In this document: in pieces, positions 25,680 through 33,271 of the stretch
Layout of the letters: each line of letters begins with the position of its first letter
Position numbering within the stretch: position 1 is the first letter of the stretch
DNA from: an uncultured Opitutia bacterium
GTDB taxonomy: Bacteria > Verrucomicrobiota > Verrucomicrobiia > Opitutales > UBA953
DNA length: 39,299 bases
Reading direction: 5' to 3'
Assembly (NCBI GenBank): GCA_903829855.1
Contig: CAIKRN010000255.1
Span: 1 to 39,299 of the forward strand
The notes under the pieces: generated by a model
Seen by the model: the letters and a program-made list of their open reading frames with translations, nothing else
Databases searched by the model: none
What the model was told of the DNA's origin: nothing
Position numbers and translations under genes: made by a program

Positions 25680-26045
25680 ATGATTCAGATGCTCTCCCGG
25701 CTCGAAGTAGCCGATAACACCGGGGCCCGCAGGGTCCGCATGATCCGTCGTCTCGGTCAGTTGACCGACACAGCCGGCGTGGGCGATATCATCATCTGCT
25801 CCGTCAAGGATTCCACTCCTGACGCCCAGGTGAAAAAGGGCTCGGTTTGCCGTGCTGTCATCGTTCGCACCGTCGCTCCGATCCGCCGTGCGGATGGTAG
25901 CTACCTCCGCTTCGACACCAACGCCGTTGTCATTCTTGACGAAAACGGCAATCCTAAGGGCACCCGCATCTTCGGGCCCGTTGCTCGCGAACTCCGCAGC
26001 AAGAACTTCATGAAGATCATCTCCCTCGCTCCCGAGGTACTCTGA
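25680..26045 (+). CDS. rplN: 50S ribosomal protein L14
   Basis: L14 lies at the subunit interface and contributes to intersubunit bridges. The 121-residue product has MIQMLSRLEVADNTGARRVR, GVGDIIICSVKDSTPDAQVK and the C-terminal GTRIFGPVARELRSKNFMKI, all diagnostic. The length is standard. Its 39-base upstream spacer contains CTTTATAACATG at the start but no Shine-Dalgarno motif. Confidence 0.98.
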   Translation: MIQMLSRLEVADNTGARRVRMIRRLGQLTDTAGVGDIIICSVKDSTPDAQVKKGSVCRAVIVRTVAPIRRADGSYLRFDTNAVVILDENGNPKGTRIFGPVARELRSKNFMKIISLAPEVL

Positions 26046-26050
26046 AAACC

Positions 26051-26320
26051 ATGTCCAAGACCGACATCAAAAAGGGCGACGAAGTCGTCGTCATCTCCGG
26101 CGCCGAAAAAGGTAAGCGCGGCAAAGTCGTCAGCTACAACCGTGCTGACGAGCGCCTCACCATCGAGGGGCTTAACCTTGTTAAGCGCCACTTGAAGCGT
26201 ACGCAGGATGGCCAGGGCGGCATCACTGAGCGTGAAGCCCCAATCCACCGTTCTAACGTGATGCTCGGCTCCCTCTGGGACGCCCGTCGCGCCAAGAAGC
26301 CTGCGAAGGCCTCCAAGTAA
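26051..26320 (+). CDS. rplX: 50S ribosomal protein L24
   Basis: L24 initiates assembly of the large subunit. The 89-residue product carries the KOW motif region KKGDEVVVISGAEKGKRGKV followed by VEGLNL-like IEGLNLVKRHLKRTQDGQGG and ITEREAPIHRSNVML. It ends in a Lys/Ala tail. It begins five bases after rplN, the tightest spacing in this part, suggesting coupled translation. Confidence 0.97.
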   Translation: MSKTDIKKGDEVVVISGAEKGKRGKVVSYNRADERLTIEGLNLVKRHLKRTQDGQGGITEREAPIHRSNVMLGSLWDARRAKKPAKASK

Positions 26321-26352
26321 ACCTTACGAAACCACCCGAGATTTAATACGCC

Positions 26353-26949
26353 ATGGCATCTGTCCCTTACCTTAAGAAGGTCTACCTCGAGAAGGTCGTC
26401 CCCGAGCTCATCAAGAGCCGCGGTTACACTAACATCCATCAGGTCCCGAACCTGAAGAAGATCGTCCTGAACTCCGCGTTCAAGGCCGAAGCCGACAAGG
26501 GCCACATGGCCGAAGTCGTCAAGGATATCACCAAGCTCTCCGGCCAGAAGCCGATCATCACCAAGGCTTCCAAGTCTGTCGCTGCCTTTAAGGTTCGCGA
26601 AGGAATGCCGCTCGGTTGCGTCGTTACCCTCCGTGGCGCTCGCATGTGGGAGTTCTACCTTCGCCTCACCGCGGTGGCCCTCCCGATGATCCGCGACTTC
26701 CGCGGTACCTCGAACCGTCTCGACGGTCGTGGTAACTATTCGCTCGGTATCGCTGACCACACCATCTTCCCTGAGACTCAGGCCGATGGTTCCCAGCGCG
26801 CCAACGTCGGCATGGACGTCATTATCGTGACTTCTGCCAACACCGACGACGAAGGTCGCGAGCTGCTCCGCCTGCTCGGTATGCCTTTCCGTCGATCCAG
26901 CGCCGCTGATGCGGCCGCCGCCACCGCCACCGCCGCCGCCAAGGCCTAA
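26353..26949 (+). CDS. rplE: 50S ribosomal protein L5
   Basis: L5 binds 5S rRNA and forms part of the central protuberance. The 198-residue product has NIHQVPNLKKIVLNSAFKAE, ITKLSGQKPIITKASKSVAA and the later FRGTSNRLDGRGNYSLGIAD. The core ends at LLRLLGMPFRR. After that comes an Ala-rich tail of about 18 residues (SSAADAAAATATAAAKA) encoded by repetitive GCC codons, beyond the usual 179-residue length. Confidence 0.97.
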   Translation: MASVPYLKKVYLEKVVPELIKSRGYTNIHQVPNLKKIVLNSAFKAEADKGHMAEVVKDITKLSGQKPIITKASKSVAAFKVREGMPLGCVVTLRGARMWEFYLRLTAVALPMIRDFRGTSNRLDGRGNYSLGIADHTIFPETQADGSQRANVGMDVIIVTSANTDDEGRELLRLLGMPFRRSSAADAAAATATAAAKA

Positions 26950-26969
26950 CCCCCAGCCCACTTACTAGC

Positions 26970-27275
26970 ATGGCCAAGAAGTCCGTCATTCAGCGCGCCC
27001 TCAAGCGCGACCGTCTCGTCAAGAAGTACGCCGCCAAGCGTGCCGAGCTCAAGAAAGTCCTTACTGACCCCAAGGTCAGCGAAGAAGCTTTCTACGCTGC
27101 TCAGCGTGAGCTTGGTGAGCTCCCGCGCAGCTCCTCGAAGGTTCGTCAGAAGAACCGCTGTTCCATCTCTGGTCGTCCTCGTGCGTTCATCCGCAAGTTC
27201 GGCCTTTCCCGTATCACCTTCCGTGAGCTCGCGCTCAACGGCCAGATTCCCGGCGTCACCAAGGCCTCCTGGTAA
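26970..27275 (+). CDS. rpsN: 30S ribosomal protein S14, long zinc-free type
   Basis: S14 is a late-assembly head protein. At 101 residues it is the long form, without the CxxC pairs of the short zinc-binding S14. The family end is clear: RQKNRCSISGRPRAFIRKFG, then LSRITFRELALNGQIPGVTK and ASW. The N-terminal half is a basic helix. It sits 20 bases after rplE and 18 before rpsH. Confidence 0.97.
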   Translation: MAKKSVIQRALKRDRLVKKYAAKRAELKKVLTDPKVSEEAFYAAQRELGELPRSSSKVRQKNRCSISGRPRAFIRKFGLSRITFRELALNGQIPGVTKASW

Positions 27276-27293
27276 TCCCCAAGAAACAAAACC

Positions 27294-27692
27294 ATGTCCG
27301 CTTCAACTGATACCGTCGGGGATTTCCTGACCTCCATTCGTAACGCTTCGCAGGCCAATAAGGCCGCGATCACCACCCAGTGGTCCCGCCTCCGCGAAGG
27401 CGTCGCCAAGATTCTAACCGATGCCGGTTACATCGCCTCCGCCCGCAAGGCTGAGCGCGACGGCCTTCCTGTGCTCGAGATCACTCTCAAGTACGTGGCG
27501 GGCGTCCCTGCCATCACCAGTATCGAACGCATCTCGACCCCTGGTCGTCGCGTCTACGCTGGTTACTCATCCGTCCCGAAAGTCATCGGCGGCATGGGTG
27601 TCTCCATCCTCACCACATCCCGCGGCGTCATGACTGACGCCGAAGCCCGCCGCCAAAAAGTCGGCGGTGAACTCCTGGCCAAGGTCTGGTAA
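27294..27692 (+). CDS. rpsH: 30S ribosomal protein S8
   Basis: S8 binds helix 21 of 16S rRNA and, in E. coli, represses the spc operon. The 132-residue product begins STDTVGDFLTSIRNASQANK and has the C-terminal signature ILTTSRGVMTDAEARRQKVG followed by GELLAKVW. Length is normal. No spc-leader-like structure near rplX or rplE was evident to me. Confidence 0.97.
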   Translation: MSASTDTVGDFLTSIRNASQANKAAITTQWSRLREGVAKILTDAGYIASARKAERDGLPVLEITLKYVAGVPAITSIERISTPGRRVYAGYSSVPKVIGGMGVSILTTSRGVMTDAEARRQKVGGELLAKVW

Positions 27693-27720
27693 CCCCGACC
27701 TCAACCCTACAAGCACCGTT

Positions 27721-28287
27721 ATGAGCCGAATTGGTAAGCAGCCCGTCAATATCCCCGACAAAGTCACCGTTGCCGTTAAGGACAACGTCGTCGTCGTCAA
27801 GGGGCCCAAGGGTGAACTCTCGAAGCCCTTCCCCAAGGAAGTCGGCGTCGTCGTCGACGCTAAAATCGTCAACGTTACTGACCTCACCGAGGTTAAGGAT
27901 AAGGATGGCAAAATCGTGAAAGCTGGCACCGCTGGCGCTCTTCACGGCACCATCCGCGCGATCATCCGCAATATGGTTGAAGGCGTGGCCACTGGCTACT
28001 CCAAGACCCTTCTCATCGAAGGCGTCGGTTTCAAGGCTGCCCTCAAGGGTAACGTCCTCGACCTCGCGCTGGGCTACTCCCACCCGATTCGCTACACCGT
28101 CCCCGCCGGCGTGACCGTCGTCGTGACGGATGGCACCAAGTTGCTCATCTCTGGCGCCGATCGCCACATGGTCGGCCAGGTCGCCTCCTCGATCAAGCTG
28201 TACAAGCCTGTTGAGCCTTACAAAGGCAAGGGCGTCCGCGTCGAAGGTGAATACGTCCGCCGCAAGGAGGGCAAGAAGACGGCCTAA
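27721..28287 (+). CDS. rplF: 50S ribosomal protein L6
   Basis: L6 lies near the factor-binding site by the sarcin-ricin loop. The 188-residue product has MSRIGKQPVNIPDKVTVAVK, KGPKGELSKPFPK, the middle YSKTLLIEGVGFKAALKGNV and the C-terminal PEPYKGKG-like VEPYKGKGVRVEGEYVRRKE. The start at 27721 (ATGAGCCGAATT) is the canonical MSRIGK. An upstream in-frame start overlaps rpsH and is not credible. The central part has a small acidic insert (EVKDKDGKIVKAG). Confidence 0.97.
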   Translation: MSRIGKQPVNIPDKVTVAVKDNVVVVKGPKGELSKPFPKEVGVVVDAKIVNVTDLTEVKDKDGKIVKAGTAGALHGTIRAIIRNMVEGVATGYSKTLLIEGVGFKAALKGNVLDLALGYSHPIRYTVPAGVTVVVTDGTKLLISGADRHMVGQVASSIKLYKPVEPYKGKGVRVEGEYVRRKEGKKTA

Positions 28288-28310
28288 TCCGCCCGAAACG
28301 AAAACATTCC

Positions 28311-28673
28311 ATGAAACTGCAGAAGAAGAATCTCCTGGCGCAAAAGCGCCGCTGGCGCATCCGCAAGACGGTTCGCGGCACCGCCGCTCGTCCGCGCTTG
28401 GCGCTCAAGATGACCCACATGCACCTTTACGCACAGGCCATCGACGACGACAAGGGTGTCACCCTTGTTTCGCTTGCCACCACCTCCAAGGATCTCCGTG
28501 GCCAGAAGCTTCGCCCGACGGTGGGTGGAGCCGGTACCTTCGGCGAAGCCTTCGGTGCGAAAGCCAAGGCCGCAGGTCTCACGACCGTGGTCTTCGATCG
28601 CGCCGGTCGCCGCTACCACGGCACCGTCAAGTCTTTCGCCGACGCCGCCCGCAAGGCCGGCCTGAGCTTCTAA
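28311..28673 (+). CDS. rplR: 50S ribosomal protein L18
   Basis: L18 binds 5S rRNA together with L5. The 120-residue product shows RRWRIRKTVRGTAARPRLAL, the typical VYRSN-like strand replaced by MTHMHLYAQAIDDDKGVTLV, and the ending FDRAGRRYHGTVKSFADAAR plus KAGLSF. Length is normal. The stop is four bases before the rpsE start, giving close coupling. Confidence 0.97.
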   Translation: MKLQKKNLLAQKRRWRIRKTVRGTAARPRLALKMTHMHLYAQAIDDDKGVTLVSLATTSKDLRGQKLRPTVGGAGTFGEAFGAKAKAAGLTTVVFDRAGRRYHGTVKSFADAARKAGLSF

Positions 28674-28677
28674 TTAC

Positions 28678-29337
28678 ATGAGCGAAGATAATAAACCCGC
28701 TGCGGCTTCCGCTGCCCCTTCGGCGGCTCCTGCTGCCCCTTCTGCCCCTGGTCGCTCCGGCCCTGGCGGTGATCGTCGTGGTCCTGGTGGCCCTGGTGGT
28801 CCTGGTGGTCCCGGTGGCCGCCGTTCTGGCCCTGGTGGTCCTGGACGTGGTCCTCGTCGTGATAACCGCAACGATGCCCCCGCTTCGGAATACAACGACA
28901 AGGTCGTTCACATCAATCGTTGCTCTAAGGTCGTCAAAGGCGGCCGCCGCTTTAACTTCGCTGCGCTCGTCGTGGCAGGTGATGGCAAGGGTCGCGTCGG
29001 TGTCGGCTACGGTAAGGCCAAGGAAGTTCCTGATGCGATCCGCAAGGGAACTGACCGCGCCCACCGTGCCCTCGTCCGCGTCAATCTCCGTGGTAACACG
29101 ATTCCGCACGAAGTCATCGGTCACGCCGATGGTGGCGTCGTCATGCTCCGTCCGGCTGCCCCTGGTACTGGTCTCATCGCCGGCGGCGGTGTTCGTGCCG
29201 TCCTCGAAGTGGCAGGTTACAAAGACGTCCTCTCAAAGTCCATGGGGTCCAATAATCCTCAGGCTGTCGTGAAAGCGACTTTGGACGGACTCTCTAAGCT
29301 CCGTACCCTCGAACAAATCAAGGCTCTCCGCGCCTAA
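28678..29337 (+). CDS. rpsE: 30S ribosomal protein S5 with long Gly/Pro-rich N-terminal extension
   Basis: S5 helps set decoding accuracy and forms the mRNA entry pore. The core from about residue 72 is standard: VNRC-like HINRCSKVVKGGRRF, LVVAGDGKGRVGVGYGKAKE, and the later GVRAVLEVAGYKDVLSKSMG, then SNNPQAVVKATLDGLSKLR. The total of 219 residues compares with about 167 in E. coli. The extra N-terminal 60 residues are an Ala/Pro stretch, then a Gly-Pro-Gly-Gly repeat tract with interspersed Arg (about residues 25-62). The ATG at 28678 follows the rplR stop by four bases, which supports translation of the extension. Confidence 0.97.
   Translation: MSEDNKPAAASAAPSAAPAAPSAPGRSGPGGDRRGPGGPGGPGGPGGRRSGPGGPGRGPRRDNRNDAPASEYNDKVVHINRCSKVVKGGRRFNFAALVVAGDGKGRVGVGYGKAKEVPDAIRKGTDRAHRALVRVNLRGNTIPHEVIGHADGGVVMLRPAAPGTGLIAGGGVRAVLEVAGYKDVLSKSMGSNNPQAVVKATLDGLSKLRTLEQIKALRA
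28769..28858 (+). repeat. Glycine-proline codon repeat inside rpsE
   Basis: The tract is built from near-repeats of GGTCCTGGTGGY, encoding Gly-Pro-Gly-Gly units with Arg interruptions. Four units run almost without change between about 28784 and 28820. Third-position changes among the units show that the protein sequence rather than the DNA is being kept. It is in frame with rpsE. Confidence 0.7.
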
Positions 29338-29352
29338 GCGGAATACAAAGAC

Positions 29353-29820
29353 ATGAAGCTCCATTCACTGCCCGCCATCAAGGGCTCCACTCACCGCCAT
29401 AAGGTTCTCGGCCGCGGCCGCGGTTCCGGTCATGGTAAGACCTCTGGTCGAGGCCACAAAGGTATGAAGGCCCGCTCCGGCGGCGGCCATCGTCCTGGCT
29501 TTGAAGGCGGTCAGATGCCCCTTTACCGTCGCTTGCCCAAGCGCGGATTCAATAACATCAATCGCATTGACTACGAAGTGCTGAACGTCCGTGACCTCCA
29601 GGAATTGGAAGGCAAGACCTTCGGCCTCGAAGAACTCAAGGCCGCTGGCGTCCTTCGTTCGGCTGCGCTTCTCCTTAAGATTCTCGGCACCGGTGAAATT
29701 ACCCGCGCCGTGACCGTCAAAGCCCATCGTTTTTCCGACTCAGCGAAAGCCAAAATCGAAAAAGCCGGCGGCAAGGCGATCCTGATCGAATCCAAGAAGT
29801 CGGCTACCGCCGCTGAGTGA
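29353..29820 (+). CDS. rplO: 50S ribosomal protein L15
   Basis: L15 is a late-assembly 50S protein. The 155-residue product has the Gly/Lys-rich N-terminal arm (GRGRGSGHGKTSGRGHKGMK, then RSGGGHRPGFEGGQMPLYRR) and LPKRGFNN, followed by the C-terminal ITRAVTVKAHRFSDSAKAKI and EKAGGKAILIE. It follows rpsE by only 15 bases, so rpmD (L30), usually between them, is not here. Confidence 0.97.
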   Translation: MKLHSLPAIKGSTHRHKVLGRGRGSGHGKTSGRGHKGMKARSGGGHRPGFEGGQMPLYRRLPKRGFNNINRIDYEVLNVRDLQELEGKTFGLEELKAAGVLRSAALLLKILGTGEITRAVTVKAHRFSDSAKAKIEKAGGKAILIESKKSATAAE

Positions 29821-29843
29821 GCCTCGGCTCGCCTTTGTCCTCG

Positions 29844-31370
29844 ATGTTCACGGCCTTCGCCAACTGCTGGAGGATTCCTGAGCTCCGGGCTCGGTTGCTT
29901 GCGACTGTGGCGTTGGTGTTTGTTGCCCGCATCGGCGCAAACATCCCGCTGCCCGGTATCGACCCGAAGGACATCATGGAATACTACCATTCCATGGCCG
30001 ACAAGTCGTCGGGCGGCGTGGTAGCGATGTATAATATGTTCACGGGTGGCGCACTTCTAAAGGGTGCCGTCTTCTCTTTGGGCATCATGCCTTATATCAG
30101 CGCATCGATTATCATGCAGCTGATGTCTGCGGTGGTCCCGTCGATCGCCCGCCTCCAGCAGGAGGGCGAAGTCGGTCGTCAGAAGGTGGCCCAGTATTCT
30201 CGCTACCTCACCATCTTGATTGCGATTGTGCAGTCCGCCTTACTGCTTGGCGCCTTTTGTAATCCGCAGCAAGTCGGTCAGGCTCTCGGCCTAGGTAACT
30301 TCACCGGGACTATCGTCGTGATGGAGCAAAAGTGGCTCTTCGTTTCCCTGGGCGTTTGCCTTCTTACTTCTGGCGCCATTGTCATGCTCTGGCTGGGCGA
30401 GCAAATCACGCAGCGCGGTATCGGTAACGGCACTTCAGTTCTAATTACCGTCGGCATTCTCGCCGACATTCCCGGTGCTCTCACTTCGTTTGTCGACATG
30501 ACGTTCGGTGGTAAGATTGGTGCCGGTGCTGCTAACTCGCACGGCTGGGAAAAAGCGGCGGGCATGATTCTTTTATTTGTTGCGGTGACGGCTGCGATGG
30601 TCGCCATCAACCAGGCCGTCCGCAAAATCCCGATTCAGTATGCCCAGCGCATGGTCGGGCGTAAGATGTACGGGGCCCAGACCAACTACCTCCCGCTTAA
30701 GGTCAATTACGCGGGCGTGATGCCCGTCATTTTTGCTGGAGCCATCATGAGCTTCCCGCCCATGTTGCTCAATCCGTTAAGCACGGTATCCACCCAGCTG
30801 GCCTTCCTCCACAACATGGCCGAAGTATTCCAGCGTAATAACGCCTACTACTACACCATTTATTCGGCGCTCATCTTTGGTTTCAGTTACTTCTGGATTT
30901 CGATCATGTTCCGCCCGGTACAGATCGCAGACGACCTCAAAAAGAATAACGGTTACATCCTCGGCGTTCGCCCAGGCGAGCCGACTGCACAGTTCTTAGA
31001 CTTCGTCATGACTCGCCTGACGCTGGCGGGTTCGCTCTTCCTCTTGATGATCGCGCTGATGCCCGATCTCTTCATCACTCAGATGGGTTTCCCGATGCGT
31101 TTGGCTACCTTCTTGGGTGGCACGGGAGGCCTGATTACCGTGGGCGTGATGCTCGACACGATGCGCCAAGTCGAAACTTTCCTGCTCCAACGCAATTACG
31201 AAGGTTTCTTAAAGAAGGGTCGTATTGGCAGTATCCCGGTGCCGGCCGCGGGCCTGCGGACTGAAGCAGAGTCTTCAGCGCTCGGCTCCCTCGAGAAGAC
31301 CTGCTTGATTCTGTTTACGCTCGGTGTCATTGCCTGGGGCCTGAATCACTGGGGTAAGTTTGCTCACTGA
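29844..31370 (+). CDS. secY: Protein translocase subunit SecY with extra C-terminal hydrophobic segment
   Basis: SecY is the channel of the Sec translocon. The 508-residue product begins MFTAFANCWRIPELRARLL, shows the ten expected transmembrane segments and carries family motifs such as GIMPYISASIIMQLM, LWLGEQITQRGIGNGTSVLI and RPGEPTAQFLDFVMTRLTL (near the cytoplasmic loops). The usual end FLLQRNYEGFLKKGRIG is followed by about 45 more residues with another hydrophobic stretch, LILFTLGVIAWGLNHW. The ATG at 29844 matches the normal SecY start. A GTG at 29817 overlapping the rplO stop would add nine residues. Confidence 0.95.
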   Translation: MFTAFANCWRIPELRARLLATVALVFVARIGANIPLPGIDPKDIMEYYHSMADKSSGGVVAMYNMFTGGALLKGAVFSLGIMPYISASIIMQLMSAVVPSIARLQQEGEVGRQKVAQYSRYLTILIAIVQSALLLGAFCNPQQVGQALGLGNFTGTIVVMEQKWLFVSLGVCLLTSGAIVMLWLGEQITQRGIGNGTSVLITVGILADIPGALTSFVDMTFGGKIGAGAANSHGWEKAAGMILLFVAVTAAMVAINQAVRKIPIQYAQRMVGRKMYGAQTNYLPLKVNYAGVMPVIFAGAIMSFPPMLLNPLSTVSTQLAFLHNMAEVFQRNNAYYYTIYSALIFGFSYFWISIMFRPVQIADDLKKNNGYILGVRPGEPTAQFLDFVMTRLTLAGSLFLLMIALMPDLFITQMGFPMRLATFLGGTGGLITVGVMLDTMRQVETFLLQRNYEGFLKKGRIGSIPVPAAGLRTEAESSALGSLEKTCLILFTLGVIAWGLNHWGKFAH

Positions 31371-31381
31371 GCTCAGTTGGC

Positions 31382-32143
31382 ATGATTGATCTGAAGTCGG
31401 CTGAGGACGTAAGTCGCATGCGTGCGGCCTGTGTCGCTGCTGCTCGCGTCTTGCACGACTTGGCCACCCTAGTTGTGCCGGGAATTTCCACGGCGGGGCT
31501 AGACTCGGCTGCCCGTGGCTTGATGGTACGTCATGGCTGTGAAAGCGCCTGCCACGGTTATGTCGTGGGACGACTAAGTTACCCCGGGTACGTCTGCATT
31601 TCTTTGAATGACGAAATTGTCCATGGCATCGGCGCCAGCGACCGGATTATCCGGGACGGCGACTTGGTCTCCTTGGATGTTGTCGTCCGCCGCGACGGTT
31701 TCATCGGCGACAATGCCCGGACCATCATGGTGGGCAGTGTGGCCCCGCAGGCTCGCCAGCTTTGCATCGACACGGAGAAATCACTCATGGCGGGCATCGC
31801 GGCCGTTAAGCCAGGCAACAGGGTAGGGGACATCTCTGCGGCTATCCAAGAAGCCCTCACCTCGGGCGGCTATGGTATCGTCCGGGACTTCGTAGGACAT
31901 GGCGTGGGTCGCAAGATGCACGAAGAGCCCCAAATTCCTAACTACGGAAAGGCTGGAACTGGGCCTAAATTATTGCCTGGCATGGCTTTAGCCATCGAGC
32001 CTATGGTTAATTTAGGCACCCATAAGATTATTATGGCTCCCGACGGCTGGACGGCTCGGACCGGCGACGGCAAGGTCTCTGCCCACTTCGAACACACCGT
32101 TTTGGTCACCGAAACAGGGGCTGAAATCCTCACCCTCGTTTAA
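31382..32143 (+). CDS. map: Methionine aminopeptidase, type I
   Basis: The enzyme removes the initiator Met from new proteins. The 253-residue product has all metal ligands of the family at expected spacing: Asp99 (VSLDVV), Asp110 (IGDNAR), His173 (GHGVGRKMHEEP), Glu206 (AIEPMV) and Glu237 (HFEHTVL), plus His81 (EIVHGI). No N-terminal zinc-finger or SH3-binding extension is present, so this is the short MetAP form. It follows secY by 11 bases; neither adk before it nor infA after it is present. Confidence 0.97.
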   Translation: MIDLKSAEDVSRMRAACVAAARVLHDLATLVVPGISTAGLDSAARGLMVRHGCESACHGYVVGRLSYPGYVCISLNDEIVHGIGASDRIIRDGDLVSLDVVVRRDGFIGDNARTIMVGSVAPQARQLCIDTEKSLMAGIAAVKPGNRVGDISAAIQEALTSGGYGIVRDFVGHGVGRKMHEEPQIPNYGKAGTGPKLLPGMALAIEPMVNLGTHKIIMAPDGWTARTGDGKVSAHFEHTVLVTETGAEILTLV

Positions 32144-32222
32144 ACCGCATTTTTTGCTTTCAAATCCCACCAGAACCTCCAAGTTCCGACCTCTTTCCCA
32201 CCTTCCAAACAGCACGGACACC

Positions 32223-32603
32223 ATGCCACGAATCCTCGGCGTAGACATTCCCAACAACAAGAAAGTAGAGATCTCTCTCCGCTATATCTATGGTATCGGC
32301 CCCTGCCGTGCCACAGAGATTTGCGATGCTCTCGGCTTCGATCCCGCCATGCGCGCTTCGAACCTGTCCGAGGAGCAGCTTAACAAGATCGTCGAGTACA
32401 TCGTACGCATGGGGTACAAGTGCGAAGGCGACCTGCGTCGTGACATCGCTCAGAACTTGAAGCGCCTCCAAGCGATTAAGTGCTACCGCGGCCTCCGACA
32501 CTTCCGCGGCCTCCCGGTACGCGGTCAGCGTACGCGCACCAACGCTCGTACTCGCAAGGGCAAGCGTAAGACCGTCGGCGTTGCCGCGGCACCGTCGAAG
32601 TAA
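32223..32603 (+). CDS. rpsM: 30S ribosomal protein S13
   Basis: S13 contacts P-site tRNA and bridges to the 50S subunit. The 126-residue product begins MPRILGVDIPNNKKVEISLR and shows YIYGIGPCRATEICDALGFD, CYRGLRHFRGLPVRGQRTRT and NARTRKGKRKTVG. The start at 32223 gives the standard N-terminus; an earlier in-frame ATG at 32154 adds 23 unrelated residues. The 79-base gap after map has no rpmJ (L36). Confidence 0.97.
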   Translation: MPRILGVDIPNNKKVEISLRYIYGIGPCRATEICDALGFDPAMRASNLSEEQLNKIVEYIVRMGYKCEGDLRRDIAQNLKRLQAIKCYRGLRHFRGLPVRGQRTRTNARTRKGKRKTVGVAAAPSK

Positions 32604-32633
32604 GCCAACCCAATCTCCCAATAATATTTTACG

Positions 32634-33185
32634 ATGAGCGAAGAAGCCCCCAAGACCCCTAAGGCCAAGAAGCCGAAGGCCCCTGCTGCTGAAGCTGGTG
32701 CCGCTGCCCCCGAGGCCACCGCTCCTGCGGCTGCTCCGGTTGAAAGCGCCGCCCCTGAGCGCAAGGAAATTACCGCCAAGGAACTCCTCGGCGAAGAACT
32801 CGGTGAAGTGAAGGTTCGTCGCGCCAAGGGCTCGAAGAACATCACGACCGGGATCTGCCACATCCTCGCCACCTTTAATAACACCAAGGTCACGATCACC
32901 GATCCTAGCGGCAATGTCATCTCCTGGGGAAGCGCTGGTCGCCACCAGTTCCGCGGCTCTCGTAAGTCCACGGCTTACGCGGCGCAGGTAGTCTGCTCGG
33001 AAGCCGCCAAGCTCGCCATGGCTCACGGCCTCAAGGATGTTTCCGTCCGCGTCAAGGGACCAGGCATGGGTCGCGACAGTGCCATTCGTGCCCTCCAGGT
33101 GCTCGGCCTGAACGTCACCTCGATTCTCGATACCACTCCGATCCCGCACAACGGCTGCCGCCCGCCCAAGCGTCGCCGCGTCTGA
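32634..33185 (+). CDS. rpsK: 30S ribosomal protein S11 with long N-terminal extension
   Basis: S11 forms the platform near the E site. The core from about residue 65 has GICHILATFNNTKVTITDPS, GNVISWGSAGRHQFRGSRKS, VRVKGPGMGRDSAIRALQ and the end PIPHNGCRPPKRRRV. The total of 183 residues compares with about 129 in E. coli. The extra N-terminal 54 residues start with a Lys/Pro-rich part (PKTPKAKKPKAP), then an Ala/Pro/Glu-rich part, then an acidic helix (EITAKELLGEELGEVK). No internal start fits a normal-length S11: no in-frame Met lies between residue 1 and the core. Confidence 0.97.
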   Translation: MSEEAPKTPKAKKPKAPAAEAGAAAPEATAPAAAPVESAAPERKEITAKELLGEELGEVKVRRAKGSKNITTGICHILATFNNTKVTITDPSGNVISWGSAGRHQFRGSRKSTAYAAQVVCSEAAKLAMAHGLKDVSVRVKGPGMGRDSAIRALQVLGLNVTSILDTTPIPHNGCRPPKRRRV

Positions 33186-33271
33186 TCGTTCTATCTTTCG
33201 TATTACCGTCCGGCTATGGCAAACCGGGCGGGTCCTATCCATCCGCCACTTCTCACAAATAAAAAACCAAA

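Noticed and set aside
33186..33271. Possible small hairpins in the gap before rpsD (CCGG pairs at 33210 and 33224; GGCGG at 33227 with CCGCC at 33243)
   Set aside because: An S4 target would be plausible here, but the stems are four to five pairs and compete for the same bases; I cannot distinguish them from chance.
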